Assembly: GCA_050480705.1 (NCBI GenBank)
Contig: JBJHAX010000004.1
Span: forward strand, 40,281-104,280
Origin: JBJHAX01 sp050480705
GTDB lineage: Bacteria; Actinomycetota; Nitriliruptoria; Nitriliruptorales; Nitriliruptoraceae
DNA: 64,000 bases
Reading direction: 5' to 3'
Part shown: positions 49,821 to 57,962 of the stretch, piece by piece
Layout of the letters: every line of letters begins with the position of its first letter
Position numbering within the stretch: position 1 is the stretch's first letter
The notes under the pieces: model-generated
Database searches by the model: none
What the model was told of the DNA's origin: nothing
The model's input: only the letters and a program-made list of their open reading frames with translations
Made by a program: the position numbers and the translations under genes

Positions 49821-51295
49821 GGCGTGCCTCCGACGCCGACCCTCACGCCGCGGAATCGTGCCGGCGCGGCCGGATGACCTGTATGGCCGACCTGCATCGG
49901 CTGTCCCTTGCCGCAGTTGGGCACCCCCCAGGCCTTCCACTCGCTCGGTCCGGCCACCCGGTCGAGCGAGGACCAGAACCGTGGCGTGATTCCGGTGTAG
50001 GTCGGGTTGCGGACCATGCGGGTGCGTCGCCCGTCGACGATCTCCCATCCGATCTCGCAGCCGAACTGGAAGTTCAGGCGCCGATCGTCGATCGACCACG
50101 AACGGTTGGTCGCCATGAGCACGCCGTGGCGGGTGTCGGCGACGAACTCCTCCAGGCTGCCGTCTCCCGCAACGAGTCCGACATTGGTCATGCGCACCAT
50201 CGGCATGCGGTTGAAACCGTCGCCTCTGACCATCCCGCCAGGAGCGAGGCCGGCGAGATGCGCAGAATCGCGGCCGGAGAGCACGCCGACCCACCTGCCG
50301 TCACGCACGATGTCGACACACTGCGCCGGTGTGCCTTCGTCGTCGTATGCGAACGTGCCCAACGCGCCGGGAATCGTCGCATCGGCCGTGATGTTCATCA
50401 GCTCGGACCCGTAGCGCAGCGACCCGAGTTCGGCGAGATCGAGGAACGACGTTCCGGCGAACGCCGCCTCCCAGCCCAGGATGCGGTCGAGTTCGACGGC
50501 GTGACCGACCGATTCGTGGATCTGCAGGGCGACCTGGCTGGACTCGAGGAGCAGGTCGAACTCGCCTGTCGGGCAGGCCGGTGCACGCAACAACTGGACC
50601 GCCTCTTCGGCGACGCGTGGCGCTTCGGCGACCAGATCATGGCGGCGCACCATCTCGTAGCCGGCAGTCTCGACGTGCCCGAACGCCTGGGGGTAGCTAC
50701 GGCGTTGCGTCTCGCTGTCACCGACCGCCGTCGCGTCCATACCACAGCCCGACTCGACCAGGTGCTGATGGATCCGGTGGCCTTCGGACGACACGAACCA
50801 CTTGTGCGTGTCCCAGAAGACGAGGTGGGCGGTGGCGACCGCGACACCGTCGATCTCGGCCATGATGCGTGTCGCGTCGGTGACGACCCCGACTTTGACG
50901 TCGAGTGCGACGTCGAACGGATCCTCGAGATGGGGGGTGGTGTAGTCGTCCTCGATCGCATCGAGCTCGGCGAGCCGCAGCCCGACACCGGGTACGCGGG
51001 CAGACGCGATCGCGATCGCTGTCGCCTCGGCCCCAGCAGCCGCCGCAGCACGTTGGGTGGGTTCGCTCGTCGCGGCGAAACCCCACGACGAGCCGACGAG
51101 GGCACGTACGCCGACGCCTGCGTCGTCGCTGTGGTCGACGCTCTCTAGTTCGCCGTTGCGTGCCCCTATCCGCTCGTGGCGGCGCGCCACGAAACGCGCA
51201 TCTGCGTAGGTGGCGCCTGCAGCGAGTGCGGCCTCGACGGCAGCTGCGGCCCAGGCGAACGGCGTGGTATCAGTTGCGGATTCCGTGGTGGGCAT
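49817..51295 (-). CDS. tldD: TldD family metalloprotease
   Basis: Catalytic subunit of the TldD/TldE zinc protease. The metal-binding HESVGH motif lies in LQIHESVGHAVELDRILGWE, and the C-terminal SEWKAWGVPNCGKGQP with its conserved Cys is typical of TldD. N-terminal ATYADARFVARRHERIGARNG is also family-like. 492 aa. ATG 51295 with GAGG about nine bases upstream. It diverges from rsgA across 82 bp. Characterised partners include antibacterial peptides such as microcins; no such precursor gene was recognised nearby. Confidence 0.92.
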   Translation of the reverse strand: MPTTESATDTTPFAWAAAAVEAALAAGATYADARFVARRHERIGARNGELESVDHSDDAGVGVRALVGSSWGFAATSEPTQRAAAAAGAEATAIAIASARVPGVGLRLAELDAIEDDYTTPHLEDPFDVALDVKVGVVTDATRIMAEIDGVAVATAHLVFWDTHKWFVSSEGHRIHQHLVESGCGMDATAVGDSETQRRSYPQAFGHVETAGYEMVRRHDLVAEAPRVAEEAVQLLRAPACPTGEFDLLLESSQVALQIHESVGHAVELDRILGWEAAFAGTSFLDLAELGSLRYGSELMNITADATIPGALGTFAYDDEGTPAQCVDIVRDGRWVGVLSGRDSAHLAGLAPGGMVRGDGFNRMPMVRMTNVGLVAGDGSLEEFVADTRHGVLMATNRSWSIDDRRLNFQFGCEIGWEIVDGRRTRMVRNPTYTGITPRFWSSLDRVAGPSEWKAWGVPNCGKGQPMQVGHTGHPAAPARFRGVRVGVGGTP

Positions 51296-51377
51296 GTGCA
51301 GGACGCCTCGTCGCAGTGGTGCCGGACGACGCTACACCGCTGCGGCGATCTCAGGTCCGGGATGGCAGGATGTCGGC

Positions 51378-52364
51378 ATGCCACGCATCGATTTTGACGC
51401 CATCGAGGACGAATGGGAGGACGACGACTCCCATCTGGCCGGTCGCGCCCGAAACTTGAGCGTCGCTGCGCGTCGCCGTATCGAGCAACTGGATGTCGCC
51501 CGTGTCGTTGCCGTCGACCGCGGGCGTGTCACGATCGACCTCGACGGTGACCGCGTCGAGGCGTCACTCGCCGGGACGATGCGTGGCGCGAAAGCTGCTG
51601 TCGGCGATCGCGTTCGCGTACGGCGTGGGCGCGACGACGACACGCCCCGCATCGTCGAGGTACTCGACCGTGACACCGTCCTGCTGCGCACCGGCGACGA
51701 CGCACAGGACGACGAGCGTGTCGTGGTCGCCAACGCGGACCGTGTCGTCGTGGTGATCTCCGCCGACCACCCGCACGCCGGCGTACGGCTGTTGGATCGG
51801 GTCATGGTCGCGGCCTCGGCGGGAGGGCTCGACACGCTCCTGTGCGTCAACAAGATGGATCTGGTCGATGACCGGCCCGCGATCGTCGCGATCCGCGACC
51901 GCTACACGGCGCTTGATGTCGCGGTCCAGTCGACCTGTGCCCTGACCGGGGAGGGGGTCGACGAACTCGCAGAGGCGCTGCGTGCCTCGTGGAGTGCGTT
52001 CATCGGCCATTCAGGTGTCGGCAAGTCCTCGCTGTTCAACCGCCTGGTTCCCGACGCCGAACACGCTGTCGGCGAGGTGGGACGGCGCGGCGGCCGGCAC
52101 ACGACGGTGGCGTCCCGCGCGATGCGCGTCGACGCCCTCGATGCGTGGCTCGTCGATACCCCCGGGCTGCGGTCGTTCGGGCTCGGCATCGTCGCGCCGC
52201 GTGACCTGCCGCGCCACTTCCCCGAACTGGCCGATCTCGCCTGTGCACTCGACGACTGCGTCCACGATGGGGAACCGGGATGTGCGCTCGACCCTGCCGA
52301 GGTCCACCCCGACCGGCTGACGTCGTACCGTCGTCTCCTGCAGACGCTTCGTGAAGGGAGCTGA
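51378..52364 (+). CDS. rsgA: ribosome small subunit GTPase RsgA
   Basis: Circularly permuted GTPase that helps mature the 30S subunit. Motifs occur in the permuted order G4 (NKMD), G5, G1 (GHSGVGKSSLFN), switch (GRRGGRHTTVASRA) and G3 (DTPGLRSFG); an N-terminal OB-fold (DVARVVAVDRGRVTIDLDG) precedes them and a C-terminal zinc knuckle ACALDDCVHDGEPGC follows. 328 aa. ATG 51378 with a weak AGGA upstream. The next gene begins 3 bp after its stop. Confidence 0.94.
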   Translation: MPRIDFDAIEDEWEDDDSHLAGRARNLSVAARRRIEQLDVARVVAVDRGRVTIDLDGDRVEASLAGTMRGAKAAVGDRVRVRRGRDDDTPRIVEVLDRDTVLLRTGDDAQDDERVVVANADRVVVVISADHPHAGVRLLDRVMVAASAGGLDTLLCVNKMDLVDDRPAIVAIRDRYTALDVAVQSTCALTGEGVDELAEALRASWSAFIGHSGVGKSSLFNRLVPDAEHAVGEVGRRGGRHTTVASRAMRVDALDAWLVDTPGLRSFGLGIVAPRDLPRHFPELADLACALDDCVHDGEPGCALDPAEVHPDRLTSYRRLLQTLREGS

Positions 52365-52367
52365 CCG

Positions 52368-52724
52368 GTGGCTCGTCCCGCACTGTTCGCCGCCCGCCTG
52401 GTCGTGCGCGCTGTCCGACGTGCCCAGCACGCGGCGGGAAGCGACGATCCGCGCCGGTTGCGGCGGCGGTTTCGTCCGATCGAGGACTGGGCGGAGCCGG
52501 TGGACGGGCGTCCGCGACGCCTCGGCGTCGACGAGACGATTTCGGTGCACCGGTCCGGCCGCTTCGCCGACCGTGACCCGCTCGAGACGTTCGAGGGTTG
52601 GCGTGACCCGTGGCGGTCGGGTGTCGTGGTGGTGTGGTTGATGGCTGTCGGGGTCGCCGCAGCGCTCGGTGCCTGGAAGGGGCGCGGACCTCTCGCCGGC
52701 CTGCGGCACTGGATCGACGAATGA
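52368..52724 (+). CDS. small single-pass membrane protein of unknown function, 118 aa
   Basis: Not recognised. The N-terminal 80 residues are strongly basic (RLRRRFRPIEDWAEPVDG), then one membrane helix (SGVVVVWLMAVGVAAALGAW) and a short tail. GTG 52368 lies 3 bp after the rsgA stop with GGAG in the end of rsgA as ribosome site, so it is in one transcript with rsgA. A tRNA gene follows 111 bp downstream. Confidence 0.6.
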   Translation: MARPALFAARLVVRAVRRAQHAAGSDDPRRLRRRFRPIEDWAEPVDGRPRRLGVDETISVHRSGRFADRDPLETFEGWRDPWRSGVVVVWLMAVGVAAALGAWKGRGPLAGLRHWIDE

Positions 52725-52835
52725 CGACGGTCGCATCGCCTGTGCCGTGTGGGGCCATGGCCGTCGGCGGCGAGCCACCGTCGCATGGCCGGTAGCATCC
52801 TCGCCGCGACCTGGCTGCGGTCAGGTCACCTACCC

Positions 52836-52907
52836 GGCGGGGTAGCCAAGTGGTAAGGCAGGGGACTGCAAATCCCCCATTCACGGGTTCGATTCCCGTC
52901 CCCGCCT
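52836..52907 (+). tRNA. tRNA-Cys (GCA)
   Basis: Complete cloverleaf: acceptor GGCGGGG with CCCCGCC and discriminator T, D-arm GCCAAGTGGTAAGGC, anticodon stem GGGGA/TCCCC around CTGCAAA (anticodon GCA), T-arm ACGGGTTCGATTCCCGT. The CCA tail is not encoded. The small D-loop is typical of tRNA-Cys. Confidence 0.95.
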
Positions 52908-52913
52908 CGAGGA

Positions 52914-52931
52914 GCAGATCGCTTGATCTGC
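52914..52931 (+). terminator. hairpin after tRNA-Cys
   Basis: GCAGATC-GCTT-GATCTGC, a perfect 7-bp stem with a 4-nt loop, six bases after the tRNA end. No T-run follows. Confidence 0.5.
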
Positions 52932-52999
52932 CGACCGACTTGCTCCATGATCGGCCTGCACCTTCTCCTCGTGGATGAAGGTGTTGCGAGGTCGGCTCC

Positions 53000-53848
53000 G
53001 TGGCAACGCACATCCGCTCCTTCAACGAGTCCGACGAGCGCGTCGAACTGCCCAGACTCATCTCCGAAGTGATCTCGATCGGCTCGCTGGGCGTCGCCCA
53101 CAACATCCATCAGCCTGGCTGGTGCTGGTCGGTCGACGTCCGCCCGTCGGTCGGTACGGCATGGTGCGAGGTTCGCCACGTTGGCTATGCGATCCGTGGC
53201 CACCTCGAACTCGAGTTCGCCGACGGGAGGACGTCCGAGGTCTCGGCCGGTGACGTCTTCGACATCCCCGCGATCCACGATGGCCGCGTCGTCGGCGCCG
53301 AGCCGTTCGAATCGATCGAGTGGTTCGGGGCCAGGACGTGGCTCGCGGATCTGGCGACGCTGCGAGAGCGGGTCCTGGCCACGATCGTGATGACCGACAT
53401 CGTGGCGTCGACGAGCGCCGCGATCGCCTTGGGTGAGCGGGCCTGGGCCGACAAGGTCGCCTCCTACGAACACGCCATGGGTGATGTCGTCGAGACCTAC
53501 GGAGGCCGGGTCGTGAAGTTCACGGGCGATGGTGTCCTGGCGGTCTTCGACGGCACGGCCAGGGCGCTGCGCGCCGCCGTCGCGATGCGGGCGGCAGCCG
53601 ACGATCTCGACCTGCCCACGAGGACGTCGGTCCACACGGGCGAGATAGACGCGTCTGATGAGGACGTCCACGGAGTCGCCGTGCACGAGGTGGCCAGAAT
53701 GCTCGAGTTCGCGCCGGACGGCGAGGTCGTGGTGTCGGCGGCGACCCACCTGCTCGGGCAGGGGCAGGGCGTGGGTTTTCGCAGTCTCGGGGCGCACGAT
53801 CTGCGCGGCCTGACCGGCGCTCGTGAGCTCTACGCGATGGACGCCTGA
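53000..53848 (+). CDS. cupin - class III adenylate/guanylate cyclase fusion
   Basis: Residues about 30-110 form a cupin barrel (VGYAIRGHLELEFADGRTSE, AGDVFDIPAIHDGRVVG), probably a sensor; about 125-282 a class III nucleotide cyclase. The two metal aspartates are in VMTDIVAST (Asp133) and FTGDGVLAVF (Asp177), with Lys173 beside the second. At the transition-state position the sequence is GVAVHEVARM: Arg233 is kept but the usual Asn is His229, as in some actinobacterial cyclase subfamilies. 282 aa from GTG 53000 (GAGG nine bases upstream). Probably makes a cyclic nucleotide, but ATP versus GTP use and activity are open. Stands alone after tRNA-Cys. Confidence 0.85.
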   Translation: MATHIRSFNESDERVELPRLISEVISIGSLGVAHNIHQPGWCWSVDVRPSVGTAWCEVRHVGYAIRGHLELEFADGRTSEVSAGDVFDIPAIHDGRVVGAEPFESIEWFGARTWLADLATLRERVLATIVMTDIVASTSAAIALGERAWADKVASYEHAMGDVVETYGGRVVKFTGDGVLAVFDGTARALRAAVAMRAAADDLDLPTRTSVHTGEIDASDEDVHGVAVHEVARMLEFAPDGEVVVSAATHLLGQGQGVGFRSLGAHDLRGLTGARELYAMDA

Positions 53849-53973
53849 CAAGCCGTCTCGGGCGGCTGTGGCTCCGCCAGTGCGCGTGCGAGGGGGAGCA
53901 GCGAGTCGTCAGATCGCGAGCCAACCGGGCCGGATCAATCGTGTTCCACGACACGTCAGCGTTCGCAGACGGC

Positions 53974-54771
53974 TCATGCCGGCGCAGCCGGCAGGTCGAC
54001 GCGGTCGTCGAGTGCGGGGAATTCGGCGCGGGCTGCGCGTACGGTCGACGGGTCGATCTCTGCGCGCAGAGTGCCCGGAGCCTCGTCGAGTTCCGCGACG
54101 GTCTCGCCCCACGGTCCGTAGATGGCGCTGTGGCCCGCGAGCGCGACGCCGCCACTGGTCCCGGCCGCGTTGCAGGCGATGATGTAGGTGAGGTTCTCGA
54201 TCGCGCGTGCACGCGCCAACGTACGCCAGTGCTCGACGCGGGCTGCCGGCCAGGCCGCCGGCACCGCGATCGCGTCGGCACCGAGGTCGACGAGGCGCCG
54301 GAAGAGTTCCGGGAAGCGCAGGTCGTAGCAGACCGTCAGCCCCAGCCGCAGATCACCGACCTCGGCGACCACGAGCGCATCGCCGGCCTGGACGATCTCG
54401 CGCTCCCGGGACTGGTAGCCGAACACGTGGATCTTGCGGTAACTGGCGAGCAGTTCACCGTGCGGGTCGAGGACGACACTGGTGTTCGCGACCCTGGTGT
54501 CGGTGATTCGTTCGACGATGCTGCCGACATGCACATGCGCGCCGAGGTGGCGTGCCGCGTCTGCGAGCATCGAGATGGTCGGCCCGTCGAGGTCCTCGGC
54601 GGCCTTCGTGTAGCGGTCGAACTCGAAATAGCCGACCGTCCACAGTTCCGGCAGCACGTAGAGATCGGCGGGTGCGTGCGCCTCGAGTGCTGCGAGGTGG
54701 CCTGCGACGAAGGCGTCGGGCGGCTCGTCGGTGCGTGGCTGCAGCTGCGAACACACGATGCGCACACGCAC
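53974..54771 (-). CDS. carbon-nitrogen hydrolase (nitrilase superfamily)
   Basis: Amidase/nitrilase-fold hydrolase with the full catalytic triad: Glu in LYVLPELW, Lys in SYRKIHVFGYQ and Cys in LTVCYDLRFPELFR. 265 aa, a usual length for branch-10 type omega-amidase-like enzymes. GTG 54771 lies nine bases after TATCGT on the minus strand, so it may be near-leaderless; GTG 54765 is an alternative. Substrate cannot be assigned. It converges on the cyclase gene with 125 bp between, in which nothing was recognised. Confidence 0.9.
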   Translation of the reverse strand: MRVRIVCSQLQPRTDEPPDAFVAGHLAALEAHAPADLYVLPELWTVGYFEFDRYTKAAEDLDGPTISMLADAARHLGAHVHVGSIVERITDTRVANTSVVLDPHGELLASYRKIHVFGYQSREREIVQAGDALVVAEVGDLRLGLTVCYDLRFPELFRRLVDLGADAIAVPAAWPAARVEHWRTLARARAIENLTYIIACNAAGTSGGVALAGHSAIYGPWGETVAELDEAPGTLRAEIDPSTVRAARAEFPALDDRVDLPAAPA

Positions 54772-54867
54772 GACCTCGAGACGATACGGCTCGGCACGCT
54801 AGGAGCGAGGGTGGGCAACGGCAAGACCGGGACAGCAGCGACGTCGAGCCGAGCTTGCCGGCCCAGG

Positions 54868-55110
54868 TCACCGACGACGGCGTTGCACCGGCGTCGGCGC
54901 TGTCGAACCCTGACGGACAACGAGCCCGTCGAGCATGCGTCGTGTCGCTGTCGAGATCTCGCCGACGGCACGTTCGAACACCTCACGGTTCGCTGCCGAC
55001 GGGGCCCGGTAGCCGCTGACCTTGCGGACGAACTGCAGGGCGGCGTCGCGGACTTCGTCGTCGGTCGCCGGCGGCGCGGCACCTCGCAACTGCTGGATGT
55101 TCCGGCACAT
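54868..55110 (-). CDS. DUF2277 family small protein
   Basis: 80-aa protein matching the DUF2277 pattern: an N-terminal MCRNIQQLRGAAPPATDDE, then AALQFVRKVSGYRAPS and FERAVGEISTATRRML. It is helical and soluble with one conserved Cys at residue 2; function unknown. ATG 55110 has GGAG five bases upstream. 96 bp separate it from the nitrilase-family gene downstream. Confidence 0.85.
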   Translation of the reverse strand: MCRNIQQLRGAAPPATDDEVRDAALQFVRKVSGYRAPSAANREVFERAVGEISTATRRMLDGLVVRQGSTAPTPVQRRRR

Positions 55111-55350
55111 GTCAGCTCCGAACCTGTTGTCACCGGCGGTCGGTCGTGACAGCAGAGTCCCGAGCAGCGGTCGGAGTCCGTGCTGTGGACCGAAACACCG
55201 CTGGACCGTAGCTGGCTCACGATCCCGGACGGGGACGGAGGTCGCGTGCGCCGGCTTGACGCACAGCTGCTTCGCAGGGATCCTTGCTGTGGTGCCGGAT
55301 CGATCGCGGCGCCGTTTCGCGAGGTCGACATCGGCCTCGCTGTTGCGTCT

Positions 55351-55517
55351 TTGACGTCGCGAGGAGGTGAGGACGCTGGACGCAGGCTCTGCCAGTCAAC
55401 CCGAGCGCCGTCCGGCGGCCGCGGACTGACCCCACGGGTCGCGACGCCGTGCCACCGATGGACGGCGCGACCCGAGATGCGACGGCAGCATGCCGTCGCG
55501 CGGCCCGGAGGTCAGCC
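55351..55517 (+). promoter_or_regulatory. structured 5' leader of mgtE (candidate Mg2+-responsive element)
   Basis: The 407 bp from 55111 to 55517 hold no convincing gene. Its last part contains AGGTGAGG (55365-55372) and GCAGGCTCTGCC (55382-55393), reminiscent of the core of the M-box magnesium riboswitch, then a bulged hairpin (55436-55450 with 55462-55473) and a perfect 8-bp hairpin GCGACGGC/GCCGTCGC (55479-55499) ending eight bases before the ribosome site GGAGG (55507-55511). The M-box resemblance is partial and from memory. Confidence 0.4.
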
Positions 55518-56855
55518 ATGACGACAACGATCACCCTGCACGAACTCGTCGACGAGCGTCGACTCGACGAACTCAAGGATTGGCTCGACGAGCAGGGCGC
55601 ACTCGACATCGCCGACGAACTCGTCCGTCTCGACCCCGCGCAGCGGGCGCTGCCCTTCCGGCTGTTGCCCAAGGACCGGGCGTTGGCCGTGTTCGAGGCG
55701 ATGGACCCTGTCCATCAGCGCGAGATCCTCGACGCGCTGGCCGACGTCGATATCGACGGGTTGTTCGTGGGCATCGACGCGAGCGACCGGGCCCGCCTGC
55801 TCGACGAAGTCCCTGCGAAGATCGCCCGGCGCCTGCTGGCGTCGCTGCCCGACGAGGCGCGCCGCAACACCAACATCCTGCTCGGCTACGGCGAGGAGTC
55901 CGCCGGCCGCCTGATGAGCCCGCGCTTCGTGAACGTGCGCGCGTCCATGACCGTCGCCGACGCGCTCGCGAAGGTCCGACGCGCCGGACTGCGTAGCCGC
56001 GAGGTGCTGGTGCTCCCCGTCACCGACGACGAGCGGCGCCTGGTCGGCGTCATCGATCTGCCCGATCTCGTCACCGCCCCGCCGACCACGCGCGCGGACG
56101 AGCTGCTGCGTGACGACACCTATTCGGTCCGCGTCGACGAGGACCGTGAGATCGCCGCCCGGCTGATCCAGGAAGCCGACCTGGTTGCGTTGCCGGTTCT
56201 CGATTCAGAGGAACGCCTGGTCGGGGTCATCACGGTCGACGACGCGATGGAAGTCATCGAGCTCGAGGAGACCGAGGACATCTCGCGCACCGGTGGTGCG
56301 GAGCCGCTGGCCGTCCCCTACATGAAGGCCACGGTCATGCTGCTCGCGCGCAAGCGCGCGGTGTGGCTGCTGTTCCTTGGTGTCGCTGCGGTCGCGACGG
56401 TGAATGTCCTGGCGGCGTTCGAGGACACCCTCGAAGCGGTGCTCGCCCTCTCGCTGTTCATTCCGCTGTTGATCGACACCGGAGGGAACTCCGGGTCGCA
56501 GGCGGCGACGGTCGTGATCCGCGCCATGGCGCTCGGTGAAGTGCGCTTCGCCGACCTGCCCCGCATTCTGCGGCGCGAAATCACCGTTGGCGTGCTGCTC
56601 GGTCTCATGCTCGCAGTGATCGCGTTCCCGCTGGTGTCGTTGTTCTTCGGTGTGCAGTTCGCGATCGTGATTTCATCGACGCTCGTGGTGATCTGCACCT
56701 GGGCGTCGACGGTCGGGGGGATCCTGCCGGTCCTGGCGCGACGCTTCGGTGTGGATCCGGCGGTCGTGTCAGCGCCACTGATCACCACCCTGGTCGACGC
56801 CACCGGGCTGATCATCTACTTCCTGATCGCGCGCGCGGTCCTCGGGATCCTCTGA
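55518..56855 (+). CDS. mgtE: magnesium transporter MgtE
   Basis: Mg2+ channel of the MgtE family. The N-terminal superhelical domain (about 5-125, LDELKDWLDEQGALDIADEL) is followed by two CBS domains (about 130-255, LMSPRFVNVRASMTVADAL) that sense cytoplasmic Mg2+, a plug helix, and five membrane helices (about 285-445) with the pore segment LLIDTGGNSGSQAATVVIRA. 445 aa, normal length. ATG 55518 has GGAGG six bases upstream. It has a long, structured leader. Confidence 0.94.
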   Translation: MTTTITLHELVDERRLDELKDWLDEQGALDIADELVRLDPAQRALPFRLLPKDRALAVFEAMDPVHQREILDALADVDIDGLFVGIDASDRARLLDEVPAKIARRLLASLPDEARRNTNILLGYGEESAGRLMSPRFVNVRASMTVADALAKVRRAGLRSREVLVLPVTDDERRLVGVIDLPDLVTAPPTTRADELLRDDTYSVRVDEDREIAARLIQEADLVALPVLDSEERLVGVITVDDAMEVIELEETEDISRTGGAEPLAVPYMKATVMLLARKRAVWLLFLGVAAVATVNVLAAFEDTLEAVLALSLFIPLLIDTGGNSGSQAATVVIRAMALGEVRFADLPRILRREITVGVLLGLMLAVIAFPLVSLFFGVQFAIVISSTLVVICTWASTVGGILPVLARRFGVDPAVVSAPLITTLVDATGLIIYFLIARAVLGIL

Positions 56856-56931
56856 CGCATCCGTGGCTGGCGGCGTCGTCGAGTGGCGCCCGTCGGCCGC
56901 TGCGCGGGTTATGGGCGCGCTACCGGCGACG

Positions 56932-57147
56932 TCAGCCGCAGCCGCAGCCACCCCCGCAGCATCCCGATGCGCGTGGTGCGCCTGACGGCTCGCCTGAAGT
57001 GCTGGCCGGACGCAGCGGAAGCGAGGGAAGCCGACGCAGATCGGGTGTGTCGCAACCACAGTCGACAGGCGCGTCGGCATCGTCGACGGCACGCAACTCC
57101 TCGACGGTTGCGCCACAGGCGCGGCAGCGGTACTCGTAGATCGGCAT
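56932..57147 (-). CDS. FmdB-type zinc ribbon protein
   Basis: 71-aa putative regulatory protein of the FmdB/CxxC_CxxC_SSSS family: MPIYEYRCRACGATVEEL gives the first CxxC, and PVDCGCD a compressed second knuckle (CxC). The tail SGCCGGGCGCG is Cys/Gly-rich, a common ending for the family. TAGACT sits six bases before ATG 57147, with no Shine-Dalgarno, so the mRNA is probably leaderless. Function unknown. Confidence 0.88.
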   Translation of the reverse strand: MPIYEYRCRACGATVEELRAVDDADAPVDCGCDTPDLRRLPSLPLRPASTSGEPSGAPRASGCCGGGCGCG

Positions 57148-57153
57148 GGTGCG

Positions 57154-57159
57154 AGTCTA
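57154..57159 (-). promoter_or_regulatory. -10 box of the leaderless fmdB-like gene
   Basis: TAGACT on the minus strand, six nt before ATG 57147; identical to the box before the marR gene. Confidence 0.5.
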
Positions 57160-57224
57160 TTGGCAGTGTGACGCGGTTGACGTGGCGCTCGCCTGCTCCG
57201 GTGGAACGCGCGAGCCGGGGCCGG

Positions 57225-57902
57225 TCAGCCCGCCGGATGGCGAGCTCGTCGTGTCGCCCGGGTGAACACCTCGTCCAACATCTGCTCGGTCAGCCGTCCG
57301 GTGAACGTGTTCTGCTGGCTGACGTGGTAGCTGCCGATCAGGATGCGCCCGTCCGACCATGCTGTCTCTGCGCCATGGGAGAATCGAGGTTTGCGTCCTT
57401 CCCAGCCGCGCAGTCGCAGCAGCGCGTCCCAGGCGAAGCCACCCAGCGCGACGGCGACCCGCCAGGGCAGCAGCGCCAGTTCTGCATCGAGATGGGCAGC
57501 GCAGGTGTCACGCTCCACGGGCGTCGGCCGGTTCGCGGGCGGAGCACAGCGGACCGCGGCCGTGACCCAGGTGTCGGTCAGTTCGAGTCCGTCGTCCTGC
57601 GAGTGTGACGACGGTTGGTTCGCAAGCCCCGCCCGATGCAGCGCGGCGTACAGCCAGTCCCCGGACCGGTCCCCGGTGAACATCCGGCCGGTGCGATTCG
57701 CACCGTGTGCCGCAGGAGCGAGGCCGAAGACGGCGATGCGGGCGTCGGGATCCCCGAATCCGGGAACGGGGCGCGCCCAGTACGTCTCGTCGCGAAACGC
57801 CGCGCGGCGGGTCCGGCCGACCTCTTCGCGCCATGCGACGAGCCGCGGGCATCGCCGACAGTCGACGATGGTGTCGCGCACGTCAGCGAGTGACGTTTCC
57901 AT
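57225..57902 (-). CDS. family 5 uracil-DNA glycosylase (UDGb)
   Basis: Removes uracil and other deaminated bases from DNA. Iron-sulfur cysteines are seen in VDCRRCPRL and further on in [18 protein letters not shown]. Motif 1 is [19 protein letters not shown], which lacks the polar catalytic residue as is typical of family 5; the C-terminal motif is [16 protein letters not shown]. 225 aa. ATG 57902. Together with the dUTPase at 21 kb the window carries two lines of defence against uracil in DNA. Confidence 0.92.
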   Translation of the reverse strand: METSLADVRDTIVDCRRCPRLVAWREEVGRTRRAAFRDETYWARPVPGFGDPDARIAVFGLAPAAHGANRTGRMFTGDRSGDWLYAALHRAGLANQPSSHSQDDGLELTDTWVTAAVRCAPPANRPTPVERDTCAAHLDAELALLPWRVAVALGGFAWDALLRLRGWEGRKPRFSHGAETAWSDGRILIGSYHVSQQNTFTGRLTEQMLDEVFTRATRRARHPAG

Positions 57903-57962
57903 GGATTTAGCGTAGGTCGTCGGACCGCCACCGCGGTGCTGATCCGAGACCCGGTTCGATCT

